Shown here piece by piece: positions 44,462-54,445 of a DNA stretch of 64,000 bases. Source of the stretch: Limibacillus halophilus (GTDB taxonomy: Bacteria; Pseudomonadota; Alphaproteobacteria; Kiloniellales; CECT-8803). The translations under genes and the position numbers were made by a program. Position 1 is the stretch's first letter. Every line of letters begins with the position of its first letter. A model generated the notes under the pieces. The model was not told the DNA's origin, searched no databases, and saw nothing but the letters and a program-made list of their open reading frames with translations. The stretch spans positions 62,001 through 126,000 of the forward strand of contig NZ_JACHXA010000006.1 of the NCBI RefSeq assembly GCF_014191775.1. The letters run 5' to 3'.

Positions 44462-45544
44462 ATGACGAGGCAGGGTGTCCATAAAGGCAGAGGCGCGTTG
44501 TCCAACAGCGATGGTCGTTATGAGCGGTTCCAGCATGAAGCCGTCGACGATGGGTGGGGTTCTTTGGAAGCGGAAAGCGAGCATGAAAAACCGCAAACTC
44601 AAATCCAACCGGATCGCAGTCGCAGCATCCTGGCACACAACGATTCACCAGATGTGCCCTTTGATCGCTCGATCAATCCCTATCGCGGTTGCGAGCATGG
44701 TTGCGTCTACTGCTTCGCACGGCCGACGCATGCCTTTCTAGGGCTTTCTCCGGGTCTCGATTTCGAAACCAAACTCTTCGCCAAGTATGACGCCGCATCC
44801 TTGCTACGCCGGGAGATCAGCCGTCCTGGATACCAACCCTCGCCGATAGCTCTGGGTGCCAACACCGACCCCTATCAACCGTTGGAAAAGAAGCTGAGGC
44901 TCACGCGGCAGATTTTGGAGGTTTTGGCCGAAGCGAAGCACCCGGCCACCATCGTCACGAAATCCGCGCTGGTGCTGCGTGATCTGGATATTCTGACGGC
45001 AATGGCAAAGCAGCGCTTGGTGCGGGTTTGCGTCTCGCTCACCAGCCTTGACCCGCGGCTTTCCAGAATCATGGAGCCGCGTGCCGCCAGCCCGCAAAGG
45101 CGGTTGGACACGGTTGCGGCTCTCAGCCGGAGCGGGGTTCCGGTAACCGTTCTGACTGCCCCATTGATCCCGGCGATCAACGATCATGAACTGGAGGCAC
45201 TCCTTGAGGCAGCGGCAGAAGCCGGCGCGGGGCACGCGGGTTATGTTCTTTTGCGCCTGCCATTGGAGATCAAGGATCTCTTCGAAGAGTGGCTGGAAAC
45301 ACATTTCCCGGATCGAAAGAACAGGGTACTGGCACGCCTCAAAGCGATGCGCGGCGGTAAGCTGTACGATGCGCGCTTTGGCCGCAGGATGTCGGGCGAA
45401 GGACCCGAAGCACAACTGTTATCGCGGCGCTTCAAACTGGCCTGCAGGCGGCTGGGCTTGGAGCCTAACCGTGAAACCTGGTCTTTGGATGTGAGTCTTT
45501 TTCGCAGACCCATGGAAGACAAAGGTCAAATGAGCCTGCTATAA
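44462..45544 (+). CDS. PA0069-family radical SAM protein
   Basis: A 360-residue radical SAM enzyme. The 4Fe-4S/SAM motif is GCEHGCVYCFAR (C-x3-C-x2-C), preceded by SINPYRG, with GANTDPYQPLE and the late MSGEGPEAQLLSRRFK block that marks the PA0069-like group related to spore photoproduct lyase. The function of this group is unknown. AAAGGA sits seven to eight bases before ATG 44462. The gap from the kinase gene is 70 bases, so both may be on one transcript. Confidence 0.92.
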   Translation: MTRQGVHKGRGALSNSDGRYERFQHEAVDDGWGSLEAESEHEKPQTQIQPDRSRSILAHNDSPDVPFDRSINPYRGCEHGCVYCFARPTHAFLGLSPGLDFETKLFAKYDAASLLRREISRPGYQPSPIALGANTDPYQPLEKKLRLTRQILEVLAEAKHPATIVTKSALVLRDLDILTAMAKQRLVRVCVSLTSLDPRLSRIMEPRAASPQRRLDTVAALSRSGVPVTVLTAPLIPAINDHELEALLEAAAEAGAGHAGYVLLRLPLEIKDLFEEWLETHFPDRKNRVLARLKAMRGGKLYDARFGRRMSGEGPEAQLLSRRFKLACRRLGLEPNRETWSLDVSLFRRPMEDKGQMSLL

Positions 45545-45655
45545 GGCTCTCACGAAATGTGAACGGCCTTGAACCGGAAACGCTGGACAGTAAGCTGCGC
45601 CGCGCCCACCTTTTCTCGCAGGCAAGTCAGGTTCGAAGTCAGGAGATTGTATGCC

Positions 45656-46069
45656 ATGACCCAGCGAAAATTCAGCCAGGACGAATTGCGTCAGAGACTC
45701 TCGCTAGAGGCTTATCACGTGACCCAGGAGGAAGGCACCGAGCGGGCCTTCACGGGTAAACTTTGGGACAACAAAAAGGCTGGCACCTACCACTGCGTGG
45801 TCTGCGGCGAAGCGCTCTTTGCCGGTGATCATAAGTTCGATTCGAGAACGGGATGGCCCTCGTTCTGGCAACCGGTAAGCGAAGCGGCGGTAGAGACCAA
45901 GACCGACCGGAAACTGTGGATGAAGCGGACGGAGGTGCATTGCGCCACTTGCGGCGCGCACCAGGGGCATGTCTTCGAAGACGGCCCGCAACCGACCGGC
46001 TTGCGATACTGCATAAATTCAGCCTCACTCACCTTCAAGGCTAAAGAAGGCGAAGGCGAGGCTTCTTAG
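45656..46069 (+). CDS. msrB: Peptide-methionine (R)-S-oxide reductase
   Basis: Repairs R-methionine sulfoxide in proteins; 137 residues from ATG 45656 (AGGAG ten bases upstream; another ATG at 45651 is out of frame). The zinc site is C47/C50 and C96/C99. The catalytic Cys is C119 in RYCINSAS, and WPSFW forms the active-site wall. No second resolving Cys near position 64 is seen (FDSRTGWPS has Ser), so recycling may depend on thioredoxin directly or on another residue. Confidence 0.95.
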   Translation: MTQRKFSQDELRQRLSLEAYHVTQEEGTERAFTGKLWDNKKAGTYHCVVCGEALFAGDHKFDSRTGWPSFWQPVSEAAVETKTDRKLWMKRTEVHCATCGAHQGHVFEDGPQPTGLRYCINSASLTFKAKEGEGEAS

Positions 46070-46091
46070 GCAAGATGGAGAAAGAGACGGC

Positions 46092-46877
46092 ATGAGCCCC
46101 AGGGTGCATGACAAAGATTATCCTAAAGCGGCTTTGGTTACCGGCGGCGGTAAACGCATAGGGCGCGCCCTGGCGCTCAGGCTGGCCGAAGAAGGGTATG
46201 CCGTCGCGGTGCATCACAATCGTTCCTCGAGCGAGGCGCTTGCCGTTGTGCGCCAGATACGCGAGAGCGGCGGGAAAGCGGTCGCGCTGAAGGCAAACCT
46301 GGCAGACGAATCGCAGGTCGCCGAGCTGCTGCCGGAGGCGCAGCGAGCCCTGGGTCCACTCGGTGTCTTGGTCAACAACGCCTCCACCTTCGAATGGGAT
46401 ACTGTTGCAAGCGCTGACCGGAAGACGTGGGACATGGCCATGGAGCCCAACCTGCGGGCGCCTTTCGTCCTCGGCCAAGCCTTCGCAAGAGCTTTGCCGG
46501 ATTCCGCCTGTGGCGTCATCGTCAACATGCTGGATCAGCGGGTTTGGAACCTGACACCCTATTTCATGAGTTACACAGTCTCCAAGGCGGCGCTTTGGAC
46601 GCTCACACAGACCATGGCGCTGGCGCTGGCTCCGCGCATCAGGGTGAACGGCATAGGCCCCGGCCCGGCGCTTCCCAGCCCGCGCCAGAGCGACGAAGAG
46701 TTTCGTCGCATGGCGCGGTCCATGCCCCTGGGCCAGGGCACCAGCCCCGAAGAGATCGCTAGCGCACTGTCATTCATCCTTGCGGCGCGTTCCATGACCG
46801 GGCAGATGATAGCGCTGGACGGCGGCCAACATCTCGCCTGGAGCCTACCAAAAGACACCCGCCCCCCACAGGAATGA
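46092..46877 (+). CDS. Short-chain dehydrogenase, pteridine-reductase-like
   Basis: A 261-residue classical SDR. The NAD(P) motif is TGGGKRIG (17-24), VNNAS follows, and the active-site Y-x3-K is YTVSK. An Arg (KR) directly after the Gly-rich turn and the ending GQMIALDGGQHLAW are like pteridine reductase and FolM. The next gene, 16 bases on, is folB, which supports a role in reducing dihydrobiopterin or dihydrofolate. The assignment rests on context, so keep it as SDR until tested. Confidence 0.87.
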   Translation: MSPRVHDKDYPKAALVTGGGKRIGRALALRLAEEGYAVAVHHNRSSSEALAVVRQIRESGGKAVALKANLADESQVAELLPEAQRALGPLGVLVNNASTFEWDTVASADRKTWDMAMEPNLRAPFVLGQAFARALPDSACGVIVNMLDQRVWNLTPYFMSYTVSKAALWTLTQTMALALAPRIRVNGIGPGPALPSPRQSDEEFRRMARSMPLGQGTSPEEIASALSFILAARSMTGQMIALDGGQHLAWSLPKDTRPPQE

Positions 46878-46893
46878 ATGAGCACGAGGTATC

Positions 46894-47295
46894 ATGACTT
46901 TGGATATTCCCGACCCCAAAGCGCTCGGATGCGTTGTCAGCGGGCAGAAAATACGGGTGCACAATATGGTTGTGGAAAGCCATATCGGATATCCCGATTG
47001 GGAGCGTGAGGAACGACAACGCCTCAGGCTGGACCTGGAAATGACGACGCGGGTGATCCGACCCCTTGACGACACAATCCATCACGTCGTGGATTACGGC
47101 CCCATCCTGGATCGCATCCGCGAAATCTGTGCAAACAGCCGTGCCCGTCTGTTGGAAGTTTTGGCCGACCGGATCGCCGCGACCTGTCTTGAAGCTGAGT
47201 TTGTCGAATCCGTCACTGTATCGATTGGCAAGCTGGAACTTTGCAACGATGCGGAATCTGTGGGTATCGAAGTTACTTGGCAAAGAAACACTTAA
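46894..47295 (+). CDS. folB: Dihydroneopterin aldolase
   Basis: A 133-residue FolB-fold enzyme of folate synthesis that converts dihydroneopterin to hydroxymethyl-dihydropterin. The family sequence is visible as VVESHIGYPDWERE (with the substrate-binding Glu), DYGPILDRI and LEVLADRIA. GAGG lies upstream of ATG 46894. It follows the pteridine-reductase-like gene by 16 bases, giving a two-gene folate unit. Confidence 0.9.
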   Translation: MTLDIPDPKALGCVVSGQKIRVHNMVVESHIGYPDWEREERQRLRLDLEMTTRVIRPLDDTIHHVVDYGPILDRIREICANSRARLLEVLADRIAATCLEAEFVESVTVSIGKLELCNDAESVGIEVTWQRNT

Positions 47296-47720
47296 AGATT
47301 CGGATATTCGGCAAGCAATTTTGGACCCCACTTTGAGGCTTTCACCTCTCGGTTAATTTCAAGCAAGGTCGTTAAGTCTTTGGAATCAATGACGCTGGCC
47401 CATCGCATCAAAGGCGAAAGTTTTACACAGTCAATTTGAGGGTTTCTTGTAGCACAGTGAGTCAATGTAAAAAAGACGATCGTGACATTTTAATTGCAGT
47501 TGACAGGCCGTACTTATAATAAAATCAATTGGTTATAAACTTTGCCCAAAAATTAGGCAAAGCATAGAAAGGCTAGGAGGGCCTAGGAGGGGACCACCTC
47601 CCCGAGAAGTTAATCACAGCTTTGTCCACAGGAATGGTGGATGACTGCGGGAACGGTTTTCCGAAGGATCAACAACCCTTAGAATTTATTTGCAAATCCG
47701 CAATAAACCCCGAAGGCATC
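47296..47720. other. Intergenic region upstream of uvrC
   Basis: About 425 bases, more AT-rich than its surroundings, expected to hold the uvrC promoter. A tandem ten-base unit GGCTAGGAGG/GCCTAGGAGG lies at 47571-47590, 131 bases before the chosen start. No gene is supported. The uvrC frame is open back to 47622, so part could be coding if translation starts earlier. Confidence 0.45.
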
Positions 47721-49709
47721 ATGGCCCAACGAAAAGGAACCAGACGACCGAAGGACCTGAGCCAAGGCGGCAAGCGGGCACCTATGATGCTGGCCGAAGA
47801 GGCTGAGGCTTACCGGGCCGAAGCAAAGCCGGAAGCGGAATCCAAAAACAGTCCACGCGGCATTTCCCGCGGTGTCGAAGCCATTGCCGCAACAGTGCGA
47901 ACTCTGCCCCATCAACCGGGCGTCTACCGGATGCTCGACAGGCGTGGCGATGCGCTCTACGTGGGAAAAGCCCGCGACCTCAAGAAGCGTGTCGCAACCT
48001 ATACACAGATACAAAAATTGCCACGCCGCCTACAACGTATGGTCGCGTCAACGCAATCCATGGAGGTTGTCACAACCGCCAGCGAAGTCGAGGCCCTGCT
48101 GCTGGAAAGCAATCTGATAAAGCGATTGATGCCGCGCTACAACGTACTGCTGCGCGACGATAAATCCTTCCCTTACATCCTGATTACCGGGGATCACGCC
48201 TTCGCACAGATCACCAAGCATCGCGGCGCGCACAATCGGCCGGGCAAGTACTTCGGCCCCTTTGCCTCGGCCGGCGCGGTCAACCGCACGGTGACGGCTT
48301 TGGAGAAGGCCTTCCTGCTTCGGTCTTGTTCCGACCACGTGTTTTCCAGCCGTACACGCCCCTGCTTGCTGTTTCAGATCAAGCGGTGCTCAGCGCCCTG
48401 CGTCGAGCGCATCAGTCAGGAAAATTACGCCGCGTTGGTGGATCAGGCACAGGCCTTCCTCTCGGGGGCCAGCAACCAGATTCAGCGCGAACTGGCGAGC
48501 CGGATGGAGGCCGCCTCCGATGCTCTCGATTTTGAAACGGCGGCCATTTACCGCGACCGCGTGCGGGCGCTGAGCCACATTCAGTCGCACCAGGAAATCA
48601 ATATCGAAGGGTTGGAGGATGCCGATATCCTGGCCTTGGCCGAGGAGGGCGGGCAGACCTGCATTCAAGTTTTCTTTTTCCGCGGCGGGCGGAATTACGG
48701 CAACCGGGCCTATTTCCCAAGCCATGACAAAAGCGAAACCGCCGAGGCGGTCTTGGGTGCCTTTATCGCCCAGTTCTATGATAACAAGCCTCCGCCGCCA
48801 GATGTTGTGATGAGCCATCAAGTGCCGCAAGCAAGCCTGTTGGCTGAAGCGCTGAGCTTGAAGGCCGGTCGCAGGGTGCGCCTTGCCAGACCTCTTCGTG
48901 GCACCCGCCGCAAGGTGATGGAGCAAGCACTGAACAATGCGCGAGAGGCATTGGCGCGGCGGTTGGCGGAAAGTTCCGCGCAACGCAAGCTGCTGGCCGA
49001 GCTTGGCGATCTCATGGGATTGGACGGCACACCGGAACGGGTCGAGGTCTACGACAACTCTCATCTGCAAGGTACGTCCCCCTACGGCGCAATGATTGTC
49101 GCCGGGCCGGAAGGATTCCAGAAGAACGCCTATCGAAAATTCGGCATCCGCAGCCCGCAAACGGAAACCGGTGGTGACGACTACGGAATGATGCGCGAGG
49201 TCATGCAGCGGCGATTCAGCCGGGCCCAGAAGGAAGACCCCGACCGCGACAAGGGTCAATGGCCCGATCTTGTCCTGCTCGATGGTGGTAGGGGCCAGCT
49301 ATCGGTCGCCCTGGAGGTATTGGCGGAGCTTGGAATTGACCAGCAACCCATCGCCGCCATCGCCAAGGGTCCCGACCGCGATGCCGGTCGTGAACGAATT
49401 TTTCTGCCGGGCCGTGAACCGATCCTGTTGGCGCAGCGTGACCCCGTACTCTATTTCATTCAGCGTCTGCGCGACGAAGCCCACCGCTTTGCCATCGGCT
49501 CGCACCGTCTGGGCCGCGCCAAAAAGCTCACGGCATCACCACTGGACGAAATTTCAGGGATCGGCGCGCGGCGCAAAAAAGCTTTGCTGCTCCACTTTGG
49601 TTCCGCCAGAGCCGTCAGTCGCGCCGGTCTTGCCGATTTGACGGCTGTTGAGGGCATCAGCGAAACCGTGGCACAAAAAATCTACGATCACTTTCATCCG
49701 CAGCCATGA
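47721..49709 (+). CDS. uvrC: UvrABC system protein C
   Basis: Nuclease subunit of nucleotide excision repair that cuts on both sides of a lesion; 662 residues from ATG 47721, where GAAGG stands four bases upstream. Earlier starts in the same frame (47622, 47634) lack support. Domains in order: GIY-YIG nuclease (PGVYRM, ALYVGKA), Cys-rich region, UVR motif near 260, RNase H-like 3' nuclease with VYDNSHLQG and [11 protein letters not shown], and a C-terminal helix-hairpin-helix pair. The N-terminal 60-residue extension is common in alphaproteobacteria. Confidence 0.95.
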   Translation: MAQRKGTRRPKDLSQGGKRAPMMLAEEAEAYRAEAKPEAESKNSPRGISRGVEAIAATVRTLPHQPGVYRMLDRRGDALYVGKARDLKKRVATYTQIQKLPRRLQRMVASTQSMEVVTTASEVEALLLESNLIKRLMPRYNVLLRDDKSFPYILITGDHAFAQITKHRGAHNRPGKYFGPFASAGAVNRTVTALEKAFLLRSCSDHVFSSRTRPCLLFQIKRCSAPCVERISQENYAALVDQAQAFLSGASNQIQRELASRMEAASDALDFETAAIYRDRVRALSHIQSHQEINIEGLEDADILALAEEGGQTCIQVFFFRGGRNYGNRAYFPSHDKSETAEAVLGAFIAQFYDNKPPPPDVVMSHQVPQASLLAEALSLKAGRRVRLARPLRGTRRKVMEQALNNAREALARRLAESSAQRKLLAELGDLMGLDGTPERVEVYDNSHLQGTSPYGAMIVAGPEGFQKNAYRKFGIRSPQTETGGDDYGMMREVMQRRFSRAQKEDPDRDKGQWPDLVLLDGGRGQLSVALEVLAELGIDQQPIAAIAKGPDRDAGRERIFLPGREPILLAQRDPVLYFIQRLRDEAHRFAIGSHRLGRAKKLTASPLDEISGIGARRKKALLLHFGSARAVSRAGLADLTAVEGISETVAQKIYDHFHPQP

Positions 49710-49737
49710 TGAGTGCCTGGCCTCCGGCCCGGATGGG

Positions 49738-51546
49738 TCAGCGCCGACCGAAGAGCTTCTCGATGTCGGCGAGCTTCAGTTCGACATAAGTCGGGCGCCC
49801 ATGGTTGCATTGCCCCGAGTGAGGCGTCGCCTCCATTTGCCGCAACAACGCATTCATCTCCTCCGCCGCGAGGCGGCGTCCGGCACGGACGGAGCCATGA
49901 CAGGCCATCGTACCGCAGACCTCACCCAAACGTTCGGTCAAGGCGAGCGCCTGATCCATTTCGGATAACTCATCGGCGAGATCACGTACCAGACCCTGCA
50001 CATCTAGTTTGCCGAGCAGCGCCGGCACCTCGCGCACCACCACCGCACCAGAACCGAAGGCCTCCAGCACCAACCCCAGCGCCGCCAATTCTTCGGCTCG
50101 ATCAGCTAGGCGGCGAGCATCTTCCTGTTCAAGTTCCACAACTTCGGGGATCAGGAGTATCTGTCGGGCGACGCCTGCACCCGCCATCTGCTCTTTCATG
50201 CGTTCATAGACCAGGCGCTCATGCGCGGCATGCTGGTCGACGATGACGATGCCATCTGCGGTCTGAGCGACGATGTAGGTCTCGTGTAGCTGTGCGCGAG
50301 CGGCGCCCAACGGGAAGTCGGTTGCCGGGCCGCTAGGCTCCTCCGGCGCGCCGTCAATACTCCGGGCACTGCCGTCGGGCGCAAGCGGCTCGCCTGCCAA
50401 GCCGGACAACGGCGCCTGATAGTCAAAGCCGCGATCCGAAAGACCGCGGGGCAAGGCACTCCCCCGGTAGCTGCCCGCGTAGTTTCCAGGTTGCTCCCGA
50501 CGGAATGCGCCCAACGCACCTTCCGCCACCGTCGTGCTGGCCCTATGCCTGGCTTCGGCGAGCGCATGGCGGCAGGCGCTGACGATCAAGCCGCGCACCA
50601 CGCCTTGATCGCGAAATCGGACCTCGGCTTTCATGGGGTGAACGTTGACGTCCACCTCATCGGGCGGAATATCGAGAAAGAGCGCCAGAAGCGGATGGCG
50701 GTCATGCGCCAAGAAATCACGATAGGCGCCACGAACAGCGCCGTAGAGCAGCTTATCGCGAACCGGTCGCCCATTGACGAAGAGGTACTGCAATTGACTC
50801 GTCGATCGGTTGAGCGTCGGCAGACCGATAAACCCCGACAGGCGAATGCCCTCGCGTTCAGCTTCGATAGGCAGGGCATTCTCGCCAAACTCCCGCCCCA
50901 TGATGGCGCTCAGGCGCTTGAGGCGTTGGTCGAAAAAGTCTCCCTGTCCGGCGGGCAGGCGGAGATGATCCCGGCCATCCTCTTCCAGCGAGAAGGCAAC
51001 CGAGGGGTTGGCCATCGCCAAACGCTTGACGATGTCGAGTGTGTAACCGGTCTCGGTTCGGCTTTGCTTGAGGAATTTGAGCCGCGCCGGGGTCGCAAAG
51101 AAAAGGTCACGAATTTCAACCCTCGTGCCGCGATCCAACGCCGCCGGCTTCGGCTTTTGTTGCTTGCCACCTTCCACCACCAGGGCCCAGGCTTCGTCGG
51201 CACCGCTCTGGCGGCTGGTCAGTGTCACCCGTGCCACGGCGGCGATTGACGGCAAGGCCTCCCCCCGGAATCCCAAATGACGGATATGCACCAGGTCGTC
51301 ATCGGGTAATTTGGAGGTGGCATGCCGTTCCACGGCCAATTCCAACTCTTCGCGTGTCATGCCGCAACCATCATCGGTGACGGCGATTAACGCCTTGCCG
51401 CCATCGCGCAGGCTGACATCAACCCGTCGAGCGCCAGCGTCCAGAGCGTTTTCGATCAGCTCTTTAACTGCCGATGCCGGACGCTCGACCACTTCGCCGG
51501 CGGCGATTTGGTTGACCAGGGTTTCCGGCAGTCTGCGGATTGGCAT
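49738..51546 (-). CDS. mutL: DNA mismatch repair protein MutL
   Basis: GHKL ATPase of 602 residues that links mismatch recognition to strand cutting. It starts at ATG 51546, with GGGAG six bases upstream; an extra in-frame Met at 51579 is unlikely. The motifs [17 protein letters not shown] and [13 protein letters not shown] are all present, and the C-terminal dimerisation domain contains ALGEVCGT-like and [10 protein letters not shown] elements. It is convergent with uvrC, with a 28-base gap between the stops. Confidence 0.95.
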   Translation of the reverse strand: MPIRRLPETLVNQIAAGEVVERPASAVKELIENALDAGARRVDVSLRDGGKALIAVTDDGCGMTREELELAVERHATSKLPDDDLVHIRHLGFRGEALPSIAAVARVTLTSRQSGADEAWALVVEGGKQQKPKPAALDRGTRVEIRDLFFATPARLKFLKQSRTETGYTLDIVKRLAMANPSVAFSLEEDGRDHLRLPAGQGDFFDQRLKRLSAIMGREFGENALPIEAEREGIRLSGFIGLPTLNRSTSQLQYLFVNGRPVRDKLLYGAVRGAYRDFLAHDRHPLLALFLDIPPDEVDVNVHPMKAEVRFRDQGVVRGLIVSACRHALAEARHRASTTVAEGALGAFRREQPGNYAGSYRGSALPRGLSDRGFDYQAPLSGLAGEPLAPDGSARSIDGAPEEPSGPATDFPLGAARAQLHETYIVAQTADGIVIVDQHAAHERLVYERMKEQMAGAGVARQILLIPEVVELEQEDARRLADRAEELAALGLVLEAFGSGAVVVREVPALLGKLDVQGLVRDLADELSEMDQALALTERLGEVCGTMACHGSVRAGRRLAAEEMNALLRQMEATPHSGQCNHGRPTYVELKLADIEKLFGRR

Positions 51547-51635
51547 AGCGAACTCTCCCAGTGCCGCGGCACGTACCACGGCCTCCTAGACCCCAACTGG
51601 CTCCTACCCCCGGAGGCCGCGTCCGTTGGCGGCTC

Positions 51636-52919
51636 TCAGACCTCCTTCAGGTAATCGCGTGCCAGACGTTTTCCGGTCTCGACCGCAGGCTGGCCGAAGG
51701 GATCGACACCGAACAAGTCCGCAGCCAGGATGGTTTCCAGCATGAAATGCATGAAAAGCGATCCTAACTCATGCTCGTCGAGTCGCTGCAGTGTCAGTCG
51801 GCGAACCGGCCGACCGGCCATAAGCAGACTGTCCGCCGTGGCTTGCGCCGACGCCCTCAAAAGATCCCCCATCTTGTGACCGCGCAGGTATCGCAAGTCA
51901 GGGTCGTGCGTCAAATCTTCGGCAAAGCGTGCACCGCCCCCATTTTCCTCCAACTCGATGAAGGTGAAGAGCTTGTCATCAGGCCCATCGAGATAGAGTT
52001 GCAACTGACTGTGCTGGTCTACCGTGCCCAGCGCGTTGATCGGTGTCGTACCCTGCTTTTCCTTGCCCAGACTTTCCGCCCAAATCTGTCGGTACCAGTA
52101 ACCGAAGGGCTGTAAACGGTCGCTGTAGGGCATCATGATCGACTGGCTGATACCCCGCGTTTGGCAAAGGCCAACAGAGATCGCGGCGCCTACCGCGGGC
52201 AAGTTTTCGTCGCTCTCACCCGATACCAGACAGCGGTTCAACGCCTCAGCGGCACCTGCGCGAAGGGCCGCACAGTCCAGCCCGGCCAGACGCGCCGGTA
52301 GCAACCCGACATTGGTCAAAACCGCAAACCGTCCGCCGATATCGGTCACATGATCGGTTCTCGGTAAGGAAAAGCGCGCTGCCAAACGACTGAGCGCGGA
52401 ATCGCGCTGCTCGGTCAGAACAAGAAAGTGCGCGGGCAAGGCAGCTTCATCCAAGGCGCTGCGAAAAAAATCCAAAACCAGCGCGGCTTGCGCCAAAGTC
52501 TCGGCGGTGCCGCCGGATTTGGAGATAACGATGACGCCGGCGCGCGCCGGGTCGCAGTCCGCCAGACGATCCGAGACGCTGACCGGATCGACGTTCTCCA
52601 AAAAGATAAGCCGCGGTTTGGATGAAAACCCCGCCAACCGGGTGATTGTCCTGGCGCCGAGCGAAGAACCGCCGGTTCCCAGAATAAAAATCTGATCGAA
52701 GGACTCCCGGAACCGGGTCGCCAAAGCCTCTATCTCGTCCAGATCCGATCGCCACTCCGGCACCTGCAGCAACGCCATCTGGCCACTTGTCCGCTGCCTG
52801 GCAAGGCCTTCGCAGGCCCGCACGGCGCGGCGCAGCATGCCGCGATAGGTTGCCTCCGCCAGTCCTTGTTCGCCGATAACGCTGGCCAAGCAACCGTTGC
52901 TGTCAATCCTGTAGCTCAT
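51636..52919 (-). CDS. pgi: Glucose-6-phosphate isomerase
   Basis: Interconverts glucose-6-phosphate and fructose-6-phosphate. At 427 residues it is much shorter than the 550-residue enterobacterial form and belongs to the shorter bacterial type. FILGTGGSSLGA and VISKSGGTAETL mark the phosphate-binding SIS domains, and the GKEKQGTTPI stretch lies near the active site. The ATG 52919 start is close to the conserved N terminus. It lies upstream of mutL on the same strand, 89 bases apart. Confidence 0.93.
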   Translation of the reverse strand: MSYRIDSNGCLASVIGEQGLAEATYRGMLRRAVRACEGLARQRTSGQMALLQVPEWRSDLDEIEALATRFRESFDQIFILGTGGSSLGARTITRLAGFSSKPRLIFLENVDPVSVSDRLADCDPARAGVIVISKSGGTAETLAQAALVLDFFRSALDEAALPAHFLVLTEQRDSALSRLAARFSLPRTDHVTDIGGRFAVLTNVGLLPARLAGLDCAALRAGAAEALNRCLVSGESDENLPAVGAAISVGLCQTRGISQSIMMPYSDRLQPFGYWYRQIWAESLGKEKQGTTPINALGTVDQHSQLQLYLDGPDDKLFTFIELEENGGGARFAEDLTHDPDLRYLRGHKMGDLLRASAQATADSLLMAGRPVRRLTLQRLDEHELGSLFMHFMLETILAADLFGVDPFGQPAVETGKRLARDYLKEV

Positions 52920-53028
52920 ATCTGTTCACTGCCCCCCATTTTTTCATAGAAGAACCGCGCCGGTTCCACAATGCAAGGGAAGAAAGCGAACAGGAAGACA
53001 TTGAGCCCCCGACCCTATCGCCCGGGCC

Positions 53029-54429
53029 CTACCCCTGGGTTTTTCCTTCGGTGTCGGCGGGCTGCCCAGCCGGCGGCTCCTCTGGCGCCGCGCGGGTTGG
53101 CACGACGTTCTGCGGCTGTCCGACAACGACTACCGTCAAGTTCTTCACATCAAACAGCTTACGGGCGACGCGGCGGGCATCCTCCAGCGTGACCGCGTCG
53201 ATATAGTCGTTTCGGCGCTCCAGGTAATCGATCCCAAGATTTTCGATCTGCATGCCCAACAACATGCCTGCGATCCGCCCGCTGTTGGAGAACCTAAGTG
53301 GGAATGAGCCGGTCAGATAGGTCTTGGCCGCTTCCAATTCCTCTGCCGTCGGCCCTTCTTCGGCCAAGCGTTCCCACTCCGCACGGATCAAATTCAAGGA
53401 ATCGCCCACTCGTTCACCCGCGGTTGCGACGCCGCCATAAACCAACGCCGTATGGTCGAGCGGCAGCAGATAAGAGTATACCGAATAGGCAAGTCCACGC
53501 TTCTCCCGCACCTCGGCAAACAGGCGGGAGGTGAAACCGCCGCCGCCAAGGATGTGGTTGACCACGTAGGCGACGTAGTAATCCGGGTCGTCACGCTTTA
53601 GACCCGGTTGGGCAAAGGCAACGATGGATTGCGGAATCGGCGCGTCGATCACGACCGTTTCACCCAGGTTGGCCGGCGCGACATCGGCAACCAGGGTCGT
53701 ATCGCCGGCCGCTGGCAGCGCGCCAAACGCTTCGTCCAGCAGGCTCGCAAGCTCGCTCGCCGTGATATCGCCTACGACACCAATTTTCAGGCGTTTCAGG
53801 TTCAAACGTTCGGCCACGAAGGCCCGCAGGTCCTCACTATCAATCGCTGCAATGCTGTCCACCGTTCCCGAGGTTTCGCGCCCATAGGCATGATCCGGAT
53901 AGAGCAGTTGCCAGAGCGTCCTTCCCGCCAGCGCGTCGGGGTCTTTTTCGCGCCGCGCTATACCGGTCAGTATCTGCGCCTTGATGCGCTCCAGCGGTTC
54001 GGCGTCGAAACGGGGCTCGGTGAGCGAAAGCCGCAAAAGTTCCACAGCCTTTTCCCGATTACGCGTCAAAGTCCGCAAGCTGCCGGAGAAGGTATCCTTG
54101 GTCGCACTGTAAGAAAGGCTGATCGAATTGTTTTCCAAGGCCGTTCTGAAGGCCGTTGAGTCATAAGAACCCGCCCCCTCGTCCAACAGGCCGGAAACCA
54201 TGTTGGCAAGCCCTTCCTTGCCGACCGGGTCTAAAGCCGCGCCGCCGGAAAACGCGAACTCGATCGCAAGAATCGGATTGCCGTGATCTTCGATCAACCA
54301 GGCTTCAATTCCGCCTGGGCTGAGGACTTTCTGTACCTCCGCGGCGCGCACCGAAGCCGCGAGCGAGAGGATTGTCAGGAGGGCGAGCCCAGCAACAGCC
54401 GAGAGCCGCAAAAATCTGAGATGCAGCAT
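53029..54429 (-). CDS. M16 peptidase-like subunit without zinc motif
   Basis: A 466-residue periplasmic M16-fold protein with a signal peptide (hydrophobic LSAVAGLALLTILSLAASV, cleavage near VRAAE). The position of the HxxEH motif reads GLANMVSGLLDEG and has neither His nor Glu, so it cannot bind zinc. It follows a zinc-containing partner by 16 bases. This is the alpha/beta layout of heterodimeric M16 enzymes, in which the inactive half binds substrate, helped by its C-terminal R/Y pair (AYSVYSYLLP here). Expected to degrade oligopeptides in the periplasm. Confidence 0.9.
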   Translation of the reverse strand: MLHLRFLRLSAVAGLALLTILSLAASVRAAEVQKVLSPGGIEAWLIEDHGNPILAIEFAFSGGAALDPVGKEGLANMVSGLLDEGAGSYDSTAFRTALENNSISLSYSATKDTFSGSLRTLTRNREKAVELLRLSLTEPRFDAEPLERIKAQILTGIARREKDPDALAGRTLWQLLYPDHAYGRETSGTVDSIAAIDSEDLRAFVAERLNLKRLKIGVVGDITASELASLLDEAFGALPAAGDTTLVADVAPANLGETVVIDAPIPQSIVAFAQPGLKRDDPDYYVAYVVNHILGGGGFTSRLFAEVREKRGLAYSVYSYLLPLDHTALVYGGVATAGERVGDSLNLIRAEWERLAEEGPTAEELEAAKTYLTGSFPLRFSNSGRIAGMLLGMQIENLGIDYLERRNDYIDAVTLEDARRVARKLFDVKNLTVVVVGQPQNVVPTRAAPEEPPAGQPADTEGKTQG

Positions 54430-54445
54430 GTTACGCTTTCCTCTC

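Noticed and set aside
48390-49259. Long open frame of 289 codons on the minus strand
   Set aside because: It is fully antisense to uvrC, whose motifs are intact; typical shadow frame in GC-rich DNA.
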